From positions 1,302,001-1,366,000 of the forward strand of contig LSRY02000021.1 of NCBI GenBank assembly GCA_001643675.2: 64,000 nucleotides of DNA, written 5' to 3'. Shown here one piece after another: positions 29,533 to 41,401 of this stretch. The stretch is from Monocercomonoides exilis. Its lineage: Eukaryota > Preaxostyla > Oxymonadida > Polymastigidae. The notes under the pieces were generated by a model that ran no database searches, had not been told where the DNA came from, and saw only the letters and a list, made by a program, of their open reading frames with translations. A program made the translations under genes and the position numbers. How positions within the stretch are numbered: the first letter of the stretch is position 1; each line of letters starts with the position of its first letter.

Positions 29533-30968
29533 TCAGTCAGAGATTCCTTTCCCTTCACTTGATAAGGCTCCACTACTGTTTTTGAGCCAAACAGCTTGTT
29601 TTGAAGGAACGTCGCTTCTGTTTCCTTCTTCTGTTTGTTGGCCATCTTCTTCATTCGCTTCTTTCCTTTCCTCGTCATTTTGCTTCTCGGCCTCTTTCTC
29701 AATCTCACTTCTGCTCTTCTCTCTATCTCTATCTCTATCTCTGTCCTTTTCCTTGTCTTTGTCTTTATCCCGTTCTCTTTCTCTTTCAATGTCTCTTCTT
29801 ATCAAATCCGGATGAGCAAACTGCCTCGCTTCTTCGGTCTCCTGCGAAGGCTGGCGAAATTGCATCGCTGCCAGCTGCGCTGTTTCTGAGGCGGCAGACG
29901 AAGGCGAAGGGCGCGGCAATGCAGAATTCCAGTTGAGCGTTGATGGCACAGCGGGTGAAGCATTTTTGGAGGGAGAGAAAGAATTGGTTTCAGAAGAAGA
30001 AACAGATGCTGAGGCAGAATCTGAGGAAGACGACGATGAAGAAATGGCAGAGGGAGATAACGATTCACCAATTGTTTTTTGCGTCCCAGTTCTGCTTGTC
30101 TTGATGGACTGCTGGAACCCAAGCTTTGGAAAGTACATTCCAGATTGCTTCAAATACGTGCTCAGGTCTGTATCGTTGATGTGCTCTTGCCGCAACTGCC
30201 TGTCTGCTGGTGGGATGCCCGAAACAAACAGAACCATCACCGAAATAAACAAAGGTGCCAGCACAATCAGCCATTCGGTCTTCATCAACGATCGCGTGCT
30301 CAGCATGAAAATGCCCCACCATTCCAAAAATTCCCCAAAATAATTCGGATGGCGCATCCTTGCCCACAATCCTTTGTCGCAAATTGAACCTGCTGTCTCA
30401 GGGCTGTGATTCCACTTAAACAGTTGGAGGTCTGCAACAAATTCCAATATAAATCCACCTAACCAAAAGACAATTCCAATGGCATCCATCACTCCAAAAG
30501 CAGGCTGAAGTTCGAGTTTTATTGAGTCCACAAGCACAAACGGAAGCACACATGCAAATGACATTAACCCCATTCCCAGAAAAAAACCAATTTTCTTCCA
30601 AGGATTTTCTCTCATCTCATTCAAACGAGAATCAATTTTGTCAACCAAAATTCTTCTTGAAAGATGAAATGTGAGCCTTAATCCCCATATTGTAGAATAA
30701 GCAAAAAGAAGAACCTAAATAAAAATAAAATTTATTGCTTATGCCTTACGAATAAAAAGATTCAAACTTGTCTGAAGTTGAAGTGAGATGAAAGAGTTAA
30801 AACAGTTGTCAGAACAATCAAGGCTGATATTGGAAACATTAAAGTAAATTTCTCAACATCAAAGACAAAAGACAGAAGAAATGAAATGACCATCAACCCT
30901 CCAATAATGATTAGTGACACATATAAATTGCTTTTAAGCAGATTACGAGATAATAAAATTATAACCAT
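29533..30968 (-). CDS. DUF1295 / steroid 5-alpha-reductase-like membrane protein, 2 exons
   Basis: The exons are 30968-30768 and 30714-29533, with a 53-bp intron (GTTTGA...TTTAG) in phase 0; the product is 460 residues ending in TGA. Exon 1 gives hydrophobic membrane spans. Exon 2 opens with STIWGLRLTFHLSRR, then more spans, and has the family signature GLWARMRHPNYFGEFLEWWG (near 30345). This family is an ER-type multi-span membrane enzyme or enzyme-like protein related to steroid reductases and isoprenylcysteine methyltransferases; the substrate is unknown. After about residue 290 the protein continues as a charged, repetitive tail (Ser-rich, then ERERDKDKDKEKDRDRDRD-like), which the family normally lacks. 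Confidence 0.82.
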
Positions 30969-31678
30969 CAAAAGACAACTTCTTTAAATTGTTCATCAAA
31001 TGGAATCACAACAAATAAATATCATGCCTTTAGAAGCAATTTTGATAACCTATTTGCAATACAAATATACGAATTCTTATCTCGTCATTCACAACAACTG
31101 TAAAATTTGGAAAATTTCATTAGTATTGATCTTAAGTGTATGTTTTTTATGAAGAGAAAAATTAATTAACTACTTAAAAAAAAAAAAGAAAGAAAGAAAT
31201 TGAACTCCAACAGAATTATAAAAACATGTTTTACATAGTAAGACAAATACAAATAATAAACTCGTATCTTAAGTTTTGCCTTTACTCGAAAAAATAAATC
31301 TATTTTTAAATCACAATAAATGATAAGTGAAAAAAAATGAACACGCACCAATACATTATCATTTTCAAAAGACATACAGACGATTAAATAAATATTTATA
31401 ATTCTAAAAGCTAATTAAATACATCTTTCAAATCAATAAGAATATTAATATTCTCATGACATTTAAAAGAAAGATTAATAACTTGTGTTAATTCCCAATA
31501 AATGCAATTAAAATTGAAAAAATGAAATAATATAATAAAATAAAAAAATGAAATAAATTAAAAATAATTTAAAAATAATTTTTTGAAAATTACATTCAAT
31601 AATAACGACATAATTAATTGTAGACAAAAGTTAAAAAAAATAAAAATAAAAATAAAAAATACATAATATATTTGGAAT
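30969..31678. other. 710-bp AT-rich spacer
   Basis: This is upstream of the DUF1295 gene and downstream of the Ser/Glu-rich gene, both on the minus strand, so it should hold a terminator region and a promoter. It consists of A/T tracts with no recognised signal. Confidence 0.4.
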
Positions 31679-32714
31679 TTATTTCAGTCCTTCTTTCTCA
31701 GCCGCATGCTCCGACCGCAGACGAGCTGGTCTCCAAAGGAACTGAGATTCATTTCTAGCAGAATACCCATTCTTTCTTTCATTTACAGAAAAAGCTGTCG
31801 AATTATAATGGGACGAAGTTCTTTTGAATGAATAAAATGATGAAGCTGCTGCAGAGGAAGAAGGAGGAGGCAAAGAATTACTCAAATTTTGAGGCGAAGA
31901 CCGATCTGCCGAATAATTCCGCTGCTGGCGAGGCATCTTGAAGCACTCAGAAGATATGGTACTATTTTGCCGGCAGGGCGAGCGGGGGAATAAAAATGGG
32001 GCAGGAGGAGGGAAAGGAGGGGGAGGCGGAGGTGGAGGAGGAGGAAGGGGAAGGATAAGAGGAAGAGGAAGAGGCTTTTGATATGATGTTAGTTTTTGCT
32101 GAGGAGGTTTGGGATATAAAGGAAGATGGTTATTTAATGTCTGTTTCGAGGATAATGAAGAAGCAGAAGAAGAAGAAGAAGAAAGCGAAGAAGAAGCGAC
32201 AAAAGTAGAAGAAGAAGAGAAGGAGGAGGAAGCAGAAGAAGCAGAAGAAGCAGAAGAAGCAGAAGAAGCAGAAGAAGAAGAAAGCGGATAAACATTCGAT
32301 TGTCCAGCAGTTTTCTGAGGTCTGAAGCACATGTTGTTGATGATAGAAGGCAGCTCAGGAATTAAACAGGAATGTATTTGGATGGGAGACGAAGGATGGG
32401 CAGGGAGAGTGATTTGATGAGAGAGATCAGCAAAATGAGAGGAAGAAGAGGAAGAAGAGGAAGAAGAGGAAGGATAACAAGGAGAAGAAGAAGAGGAGAA
32501 GGAGGAAACTGGAAAAGAGGAAGAGGAAGAAGAGGAAGAGGGAGATGAAGATGATGAAACAGATAAAGAAGAAATTAAAGAGTTAATATCATTTTTTGTT
32601 GAAGCACATAAATTTGTTGGAAAAGTCAAAGAATCATTACGAATTGGAAGAACAGCAGGCAAAACGATTTGTGAAGGCTTAACACAATTTGGATATGAAA
32701 TAACAGAAGAAGAA

Positions 32715-32745
<31 letters not shown>

Positions 32746-32813
32746 GCAAATGATACTGCCTGCTTTGAAGAATAGGCTCAGATGATGGAGATTTCTTTAT
32801 GTTACCACAAGAA

Positions 32814-32848
<35 letters not shown>

Positions 32849-34181
32849 AGACCCAAAAGAAGAAGAATTAGAAGAATTATTATAAATGCAATTACAACCA
32901 CAAGAGCAATCATGAGGAAAGATGTTATTCGAAACTGGAGGAGAATATGAGTGTCTGTGAGAACGAGGCAGAAGAAGAGGAATTTCTGGGTTTAGCTTTT
33001 CAGACGGAGAAGAAGAAGAATTTGTGGAAGAATTTGTGGAAGAATTTGTGGAAGAATTTGAAGAAGAAGAAGAGGAAGTGCAAGAAGATTGAGGCAGTGT
33101 TTTGTGGTTGACAGAAGGGAAATGAAAAGAATGGCTGTTTGCGGGAGGGAAGAGGGAAGAAGTTTTAGTGGAGGAAGAGATAAGATTGGAAGGGGAAGTA
33201 GAAGGAGAAAGAAAATGAGAAGAAGAAGAAGAAGAAGAAAAGGAAGAAGAATATAAAGTTGAAGTTGAACACATTTTGTCTTTATTAGAAACAAAAGGAA
33301 TGTTGTTCAATTTGCTAACAAAAGGTGACAGCTCATTTTGGATTGAAAATTTAATCCGGTTTTCCATCTCTTTCTTAATCCTCAATTCTTCGTCATTTTC
33401 TTCTTCTTCTTCTTCTTCTTCTTCCTCTTTCTCTTTCCCTTCTTCTTCTTTCTTTTCTTCCTCTTCCACTTTTTCTTCTTTTTTCCCTTCCTCCTCATCT
33501 TCCCCAAACAAAAACCCATCAAACACAGAAACCATCGCTTTCTCACTAGCATTCCCTTCCTCCTCTTTATTTTCTTTATTCTTTTCTTTCTCTTCCTTCT
33601 TTTTATTCTCTTCCTTCTCTTCTCCTTCTTCTCCCTCATCTTCTTTTTCTCCTTCTTCTCCTTCTTCTCCCTCTTTCCCCATCAAAAACACAGTTCCAGG
33701 CAGTTTCTTCATCATTTTCAATGACATAGTCACAAGCGCTGCCACAATTGGATGGCAAAGCTGAAGATCAATCGGTTTTAAAAGGGAAATCACAGAAGAA
33801 GGAAGAGAAAGAAGAGAAGAGGGAAATTTTTGTTCTAATTGAAAGAGAGAAAGAAATTGGTTGTTTGAAAGTTGGAAGGATGGAATTATTAAGCGTTTAT
33901 TGGAAGAAAGGGAATAATTCAGAGAAAAAGGAAAGTTGGCAAAGGAATGGAACAAAACGTCGTTTTGTTTGGGGTTAATGAAAGGAGAAGGAGAAGGAGG
34001 AAGAGGAAGAGAAGAAGAAGAAGATGGAAAAGGAGGAGGAGAAGAAGGAAAGGAAGGTAAGGATGAGGAAGGTGATTGAGATATCTGCTGTTGTTGTTGT
34101 GGCTGTGCTTGTAGAGAAAGAAATTGTGCCGAAGAGGAGGAGCAAGAGGAAGGGGAAGAGGAAGAAGAAGAAGAAGAAGGT

Positions 34182-34213
<32 letters not shown>

Positions 34214-37056
34214 AGAAGAGGAAGAAGAAGAAGAGGAAGAGGAAGAGGAACGAGAAGGAGAAGAAGGAGAATGAGAAGGAGAATAAGAAAAAGAAAAAGA
34301 AGAAGAAGAAGATGATGATGATGATGAAGGAGAAGCAGAAGCAGAAGAAATTGTTGGTAAAATTGAAGGAATTGCTGGCTTCTGTAGTAACAACGGTGGT
34401 AGATTAACTTTGCTTTTCCAATCATTCTGTGAACTTCTTTCGAACAACTCTTCTTCTTCCATTCTTTCCATTCCTTCTTTTCCTTCTCTTTCTCTTCTTC
34501 CTTCTCTATTTCTTTCTCCTTCCTCCTCCTCCTCATCATCATCATCAACATCAACATCTTCTTCTCCTCCTTCCTTTCCCCCTTCTACCTTCTCACTAAC
34601 ATCCCCCTTATAAATATCAGAAGAATTCTTCATCGCCTTCAAATCACTCAAATTGTCTATGTTTTCTCTCAAACACTTCAAAAGAGGAAGTTTTCCTGTC
34701 GAATTGAATTCACATGATGGCTCAATTTCTTCAAATGAACAAAATTTTCTGTCTGAAGATGATGCTGTGGGTGAAAAGCAGGCGAAGGAGTGTCTGTAGA
34801 ATGAATGAGAAGGCGGAGGAGGCGGAGGAAGAGGAGGAAGAGGAAGAGGAAGAGAAAGTGGTAAAGGCAAAGATAGAGGCAGCAGCTGTTGCTGTGGTGA
34901 AGTCGTGTCAGACGCAAGCGCTGTGGGAAAGGAGTTCAAAGAATCGACAGAATTAATAGAATTAGCAGAATTTACAGAATTCAAATAATTGGCAGAAATA
35001 ACAGAGTTCATAGAATTCACAGAGTTCACAGATCTCTCATTCACATTCAGCCCAAACGATGATGATGACAAAGATGATGATGATGTAGTAGTAGAAGAAG
35101 AAGAAGAAGAATACAACGAATGCGGAGGAGACGAGCGCTCGCTGTTTGAAGAGAGCGAGTCGCTGAACAGACTTCTCGGTTGCGGCAGGTCTGTTTGAGA
35201 AGAGCCCTTTGAAGAGGGTTTGTGGCTCCCTTCAGAGAAAGTCCTGTCTTTTGGGCTTTGATAGTCGTATCTGTTGGCTTCGCTTCCGCCAAAAGCAGAA
35301 GTTGCTATGTGAGTGACGCTGTTGTGTGTGCTTGGCAGAGGATTGCCTTGCGCTTCAAACGGGAATTTTTGGAAATTCTCATTTTTGATTGTGCTCAGAG
35401 GCATCGAAACTCTTTTTTTGACATTCGCTCTGTCTTCTCCACTAATTTGTGTTGGGGCAAATAAAGATTTGACTGCATCATCATTGATCGGCTCAATCTG
35501 AATATGAGAGCTCGAATGCTTATCTAACTGAAAAGAAAGAGGGAATGGAGGGGATGAACATGACAATTGCTTTTGGCACTCACAATTTGACATGCTGTTT
35601 TCAAGAGCGTTTGAGTGATGACAAGAAGAGAATTGTTGTTGAGAACAATCGTTATCCAATGATTTACAAATTGATAACAAATACGATGGAGTGTTATGAT
35701 GCAGCGAAACTGAACTTAAGCTTGAAATTATTGGTGAATTGTCTTTAGCCAATGGTGATAAATATTTACTGTTTGATTGTGTTTGATTGCTTTCTGATCT
35801 TGAATCATTCAAATCAGAATCTTTTTTTCCAGTAATAAAATTCTCCTTCTCAAAACAGTTGCTCTCTTTTTTCTCTGATACTCCAATATCATGAACAGCA
35901 TTTAATGAAATTCTTTCAAAATTTTTATCTATTTTTCTATGATTCATTGAAACTTCTGATTCTAAATATTTGCTCTCTGATGGAAATGCTTTTGTTGAAT
36001 GTTGTGATATGTCATCCCTTTCAAAATTATATCGTTCGGCTGATGGATTAAATGAATTTGTTGAATTATTCAATAATGATTCCTGTAAATGTCCCATAAC
36101 ATTAGTATCATTGTTTGATTTGCTTTTTATATCTTTGTCGAACTGTCGATCTGTGCCCTTATCTTCATCCAATTGTAGGAAATTGTTAACAGAATTGATT
36201 TTGCTTGAGATATTTGAAGGAATGTTATCTTCTGACTTTAAAAATTCCGGAGTTGAACAAAGAGAACACTGTAGAATATTTTCGCGATAAAGTTGTAAAT
36301 CTGGTAAACAATCTTCGCTAAGTATTTCTTCACTTATGTTTTGCCCCTTTTGATGGAGAAAATTATGAATTTCAAATTCTTCTTTTGTTTGGTCAGGATA
36401 ACAACAAAGATCAAGCAAAGAAATTTGTTTTGAAAAATTATTTTCAAAATTTGTTGAAATGTCATTTATTGCATTTATTGGTTGTTTGTTTCGCTGTTGA
36501 GCCGCTTGAAAAGGAAAGTCATGCTCATTTTGTTCATCACAGATCAATGAATTGCAAATTTGTTCTTCTTTTGATTTTTGAACTGCAAACGATTTTTTGT
36601 GGAAATTCGTTATCATCTCATCTCGTATTTGTGCTGCTGCTTTCTCATCACCGAAAATTTTCAAGGTATGCCCTGAATTAACACAAAACTGGTTGTTTTC
36701 ATTTTCAGATTTTGATGAAGCAATTCTTTCACCCTCCTCCTTTTTGTGCTTTGAAGAAGATATTACATGTTCAATGTCTGCAAAATTTTGAAGCGAAGGA
36801 AATGATCCTATGTTATCGAACATTGCGATGGAATTTTTAAACACTGGAAAAAAGCCATCATTACTTGATTCCTGTGAAGACCTACAACGAAATATTTAAA
36901 AATGTAATATTTTCATCACATGAAGATTAAAAGTGCATTAGAAAGAGCAATATCAAAGTTAGAATAAGAAAAGCAATAATACTTGTCTGTAAATAAAGAT
37001 CTTGAAAACTGACTGCCTGTAGATATGTCATTTAATGAGATTTTAATATCAGACAT
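31679..37056 (-). CDS. 1758-residue Ser/Glu/Pro low-complexity protein, 2 exons
   Basis: Exon 1 is 37056-36983 and exon 2 is 36881-31679. The 101-bp intron (GTATTA...TTGTAG) is in phase 2, and the joined frame is 1759 codons ending in TAA. The first ~550 residues are Asn/Ser-rich with ordinary complexity. The rest is blocks of poly-Ser, poly-Pro (near the C-terminus and near residue 690), and a Glu/Lys block at 33380-33700. No catalytic or binding domain, signal peptide or membrane span was recognised. Proline runs next to charged coils recall actin-regulatory proteins, but there is no FH2 or WH2 motif. The protein is probably largely disordered; the function is unknown. Confidence 0.7.
31980..34560. 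repeat. 2.6-kb purine/pyrimidine-asymmetric triplet repeats
   Basis: The plus strand is almost pure AG (GAA, GAAGAG, GAGGAA units) from about 31980 to 33270, switches to CT-rich (CTT, TTCTCC) at about 33390-33690, and returns to AG-rich after 33780. The repeats lie inside the low-complexity gene: AGA/GGA-type triplets read as Ser on the minus strand, and TTC/CTC-type as Glu. Such tracts are prone to length change and can form triplex DNA. Confidence 0.8.
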
Positions 37057-38977
37057 GTTCGTTAGAACAAGAAATTTGATCTTCTAACAAGTCAAGAGGC
37101 AAAGAAAAAGAGAATAAACTGGAAAACGGTTGTTCGAGTGATCTGAAAAATAAAATGATGAATTGAATTCGAGATGATCAACGATTATTCAACTTTCGGT
37201 GTTGAAAATGTTACAAGAATTGCAGAAAATGAGTTTTCAGATTGAAATCAACTTTCAGAGAATAATTCAGTGGATGTGTGTTCCATAATTATTATGAGTG
37301 TGTTTAACATAAAAATCAGTTGGTCAAACTCATTCTTTTATTCGTTTGAACACAATTTTCAAACGAAGTGATATTAGACAAATATAAAGGATATGTCAAA
37401 TATGCAAATAAATGATATGGAGCAATGGTGAATTGGTGATCCGCTCTTGGGTTATTTTCTGCAAGTTGCATTTCGTGATAAAGAAAAAAATATTTTCCTA
37501 AAACTCCAAAGTACATCTGATCAAAGGTTGATCCAGCAATTTAAGCATCTTCATATACATGATTAACTTTGAAAAAAGAACAATCAATGCATTTTGAAGT
37601 GAAAAAGTATTTCTTCAAATGGGAAATCAAAAATTTTTCACAAAACTATTTAGAAACAAACAAATGGGAGAAGAGTAATATATTTTGGATTTGGTGGAAT
37701 AACAATTTTTCCGTTTTGGTCGCCATTGTGTCTTTGGGGGGAAATAATGATTAAAGCATTTTCACTTTTTCACTGTTTTGTGGATTCTACGTTGAATTAA
37801 ATAAATTGTGTTGTTCAACGATAGAAAAATCTGAATTACAAATGTTGAGAATGCAGAGATCTGGAGGTGGATGAAGTGAAGATCTCAATACGTTATTTCT
37901 CCACATATCATAATCTCAATTGGCCTTTCATTTTAGTTGCAGAAAAAGTCCGCAACTGTTGATTTGGGTTATGCTTATTTGTGTTGTTGCAAATAAGATC
38001 AAAATTGTGAAGTAATCTTTTCAATAATATTAGCGAACATATATTTTACGCATAAAATGGACTATTGGTTAATTGTTCCATGTGAAACAATTATGAATGA
38101 GAAGTAACTTTGTTTTTGTTTTCTTCATTCAATAGGAATTAAACGAGCCAATAAAATTCATATGTGTATTTTTTGAACTTTTATGTTAAAATTTTTGCAT
38201 TGAACAGCATTTTACGTTGATCTCTGAATTGATTGATTTTTCGTAATTATTGATCATTCATTTTTTATTTGAATTTGATGCTACAATTTTGTCTTTCATA
38301 ATATATGTATATGTTAAAATAAAGTTGTATTTTAATCGTTGGCAATATTTTTATTTTTTTTTTTCAAATTTTTTGAAGTTTTTGAAATTTTTTTGTGTTG
38401 AGAATGTGGAAATTTTATGAAATTATCAATGTGAAGAGAAAATTATCTTTCATGAAATGAATTTACTTAATTTTTCGTTTTCTTACTGAATGGTATTGGT
38501 TTATTGAACTTAATTTTCTTCATGATTGCAGATGAAAATATTTGGGAATTTTTTTTTAAAAAAAATGCAAGAGTATTTCAAACATCATCTCAAAAATAAC
38601 TAATATTCTTTGAGTTCATTCATATGTGAATGCATAAAAGCCAAAGTCATTTCAAAAATAAAAACAGTTAAATTTGAAATGCCGGATAAACGATTAGTAA
38701 AAAATGCCAATTTGCAAACGAAAAGATTTTAAGACTCAAAATAAAATCTGTGTTTTGAAAATGAAAATTCATAATGAAACAAATAAGTCGTAGATAGTAT
38801 TACATAAACACTTATAATTGTAAAATGGAACACAAAATTTTTAAAATAAAAGAAGGTTATAAGCAAAATTGAATAGAAAAAAATAGTATCATCTTTGAAA
38901 TTACAAAATCAAAGATATATATTTTTATTAAAAATTGTTAATTCTTTGTTTTTGTCAAGTTCCTTAAAAAATCCCAC
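37057..38977. other. 1.9-kb AT-rich spacer
   Basis: This lies between the 5' end of the Ser/Glu-rich gene and the 3' end of the 807-residue gene (both minus). Open frames such as 37316-37516 have no family signature and no splice-supported extension. Nothing else was recognised. Confidence 0.45.
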
Positions 38978-41401
38978 TTACTCGAAGCAATTTAACTTAT
39001 CCACTGAATACTCATTAAATCTGGCAAGATTTGTTCCGCTTTTGTCATTTCTGCGAACAGCCTTTTTTTCGTCGACTAAGATTCCCTTGAAGTCTGTTTC
39101 ATCCAATTTAGCCCGCTTCAGCTGAATGCTCAGCTTCAACAAATTTATGAAATCCTGCTCATAACACTGAACTCTCTGCCAATATTCCTTATGATTGGAA
39201 ACGATGATAATATTCTTACGGATTTCATCTGCATTTATCATGCACCTGCATCCTTTTGCAAATTCTTCAATATATTGTGGAGATAAATTCAATTCGGGGA
39301 ATTTGTGTTCCAAATAACTGGTCTCATTCTGAGAAATGTTTTCTTTTTGTGTTATATCTTCATTCTTGGTTGAATCTTTTTTATCAGTCTCTTCCTTTTT
39401 ATCGGCTTCGTCTTTCTTCGTGGTGTCTTCTTTTTTGTCGGCTTCTTCTTTCTTCGTGATATCTTCTTTTTTGTCAGCTTCTTCCTTTTTGCTTGTTTCT
39501 TTTTTTTCTACTTCTTCTTTTTTATTTGTTTCTTCGATCTTTGCAGCATTGTCTTTTTTGTCAATTTCATTTTTGTTTTCGATACCTATCCAACTTTGCA
39601 TCTTTCCTTTTATCCATTGTTTGAATGCACCTCCAATTTCCACCAAAAAACCATTCGACTTTCCATCAGCTGCTGGAGCGCCAGGACGGCTTGCCAAAGT
39701 CTTCTCCCATTTTGCCTTTTCTGCCAAAAATTCCTTCGCTTTGTCGATTCCCCATTCCACGCATTCAGAGCCAAATTTTGCAACAGATCCAATTAAGTTA
39801 AATTGACTTAATGTTGATTTCGAGAAGTACTCCTCTGCAAAAGCTTCCATTTTCTCGGCATCTGCTTCCATTTTATTTTGCTCTTTCTGTAATTTTTCGA
39901 CCATATCTTTGTATGAGTCCGGATTCAATTTTTCAGCAATTTCTCTAATCTCCTGACTTGAAAAATTCTCATCTGGATAGGTTCTTGATATATTCTCCGC
40001 TTTTTTATCAAAAGCTTCATTGATATTTTGCCGGAAATGTAATGCGTCCATCTTTTCCAGAAAAATCATTTTGCGAAAAGGATTATCAACAACAACTTTG
40101 CATCGACTTATTCTTACTCCAAGAATGGGCTCTGTTTGTGATGCATACTTAATTTTGTATTCAATAACATATCTATTGAGATCTTTTCGTAGTTTGTACA
40201 TAGCTTTCAGCTCCTCCAAAGTTTTGCCTTGCCTGTAGTTTTCGTAACCTTCCAATATGTGGCTTATTCTACATATCAATAAGCAAAATACTCCATTAAC
40301 TTCAGGATCTCGAATCCTTGGACTTAGCTCTTCTTCTTCTTTTTTGATATATTCATGCAATGACGTAAGCTTGCTTTCCAAAGAAACGCTTGAGCAAACA
40401 ATTGAATCGATATTTTTTTCGAAATCTTGAAGTAATTCATCGCTATTAACTTTTCTTATCGCTAAGTAATTTGATTTCTTCTCAAAGCTTACAACGCACA
40501 TTGACTTGTCATAACCACATTCGCATCCATAATCTTCGATGGCTTTTCTTAAAAGGGAAATTGATGCAGCAAACATTTTTGACTGAACAAGAACATCTCG
40601 GTATTTCTCACATTGCTTCTCGAAATTTTTTATCAATTTTTCGTTATCACTATTTGCTTTAAATTGATAAAAAGGAATTAAACATTTCCAAGGAGAATTC
40701 CATTCAGAAAATATATCTTTACAAGTTACGTTTATTTCAAGCTCAAAAACTTTGCTAAAATCATCACAGCTCTCTACGGACTTCTGACGTATTCTGTCAA
40801 CAAAAACCTTTCTTATATTTTCATCGGTTTCCAAACAACAAATGTTTTTGTCAAGATGTTTTTGCAATAATTGCATCATTGGTGCTAGTGAATCATTAAG
40901 TCCAACATAATAATCTGTGCCATCAATTTCTTCCTCAACGCAAGGAATGTAATCTTCTGCTGTCTCCCAAAAAGAAGCATTTGTCTCAATATTTTCTACA
41001 ACATCTGATGTGACTTTGGGCCTTTTGAGTTCCAAAAATACCCTTTGGAGCTTGTTGATATCCTCAGGATAGTCAAATAATATCTGTATTTTTCGAATCT
41101 CATTGATGCATTCTTTCAAATCTTTTATTGACTGATTGTTAATTGGTGTTTCATCATCATTTCTCAAATTGTTATCGATAAATTCTTCATAGCAGTCTAT
41201 TTGTTGTATTAACTTATCAGTAATCAGTCCTTGTCCAATTTCTTCCATTATCAAATCAGCTGTTTCCCTAATCCTATTCTGATCGTCTGGATTAAATAGT
41301 AAAAATGTTCTTTGCGTGCAGGCAATGATATTATCTGCCATTCGAAGTGGCAGACGTAAGCTTATTTCATGTGCTTCTGAGATCATTTGCGTAATACTCA
41401 T
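38978..41401 (-). CDS. 807-residue protein of unknown family with KKEE repeats
   Basis: A single exon runs from ATG to TAA. The first ~590 residues are acidic/helical with scattered Cys and no signal peptide or membrane span. Residues ~617-690 are tandem 9-12-residue units of the type KKEEADKKED, predicted as a charged single helix or coiled coil. The last ~110 residues are again non-repetitive. No conserved domain is recognised. Base composition is more AT-rich than CFAP47 or the receptor, in keeping with a lineage-specific or fast-evolving gene. Confidence concerns coding status, not role. Confidence 0.75.
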   Translation of the reverse strand: MSITQMISEAHEISLRLPLRMADNIIACTQRTFLLFNPDDQNRIRETADLIMEEIGQGLITDKLIQQIDCYEEFIDNNLRNDDETPINNQSIKDLKECINEIRKIQILFDYPEDINKLQRVFLELKRPKVTSDVVENIETNASFWETAEDYIPCVEEEIDGTDYYVGLNDSLAPMMQLLQKHLDKNICCLETDENIRKVFVDRIRQKSVESCDDFSKVFELEINVTCKDIFSEWNSPWKCLIPFYQFKANSDNEKLIKNFEKQCEKYRDVLVQSKMFAASISLLRKAIEDYGCECGYDKSMCVVSFEKKSNYLAIRKVNSDELLQDFEKNIDSIVCSSVSLESKLTSLHEYIKKEEEELSPRIRDPEVNGVFCLLICRISHILEGYENYRQGKTLEELKAMYKLRKDLNRYVIEYKIKYASQTEPILGVRISRCKVVVDNPFRKMIFLEKMDALHFRQNINEAFDKKAENISRTYPDENFSSQEIREIAEKLNPDSYKDMVEKLQKEQNKMEADAEKMEAFAEEYFSKSTLSQFNLIGSVAKFGSECVEWGIDKAKEFLAEKAKWEKTLASRPGAPAADGKSNGFLVEIGGAFKQWIKGKMQSWIGIENKNEIDKKDNAAKIEETNKKEEVEKKETSKKEEADKKEDITKKEEADKKEDTTKKDEADKKEETDKKDSTKNEDITQKENISQNETSYLEHKFPELNLSPQYIEEFAKGCRCMINADEIRKNIIIVSNHKEYWQRVQCYEQDFINLLKLSIQLKRAKLDETDFKGILVDEKKAVRRNDKSGTNLARFNEYSVDKLNCFE

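Noticed and set aside
31986-32060. Poly-Pro block as a formin FH1 domain
   Set aside because: No FH2 domain or other actin-binding motif occurs anywhere in the 1758-residue protein.
32109-34613. Open frames on both strands of the GAA/TTC repeat region as separate genes
   Set aside because: Triplet repeats keep all frames open. Only the minus-strand frame extends beyond the repeats and has a spliced start.
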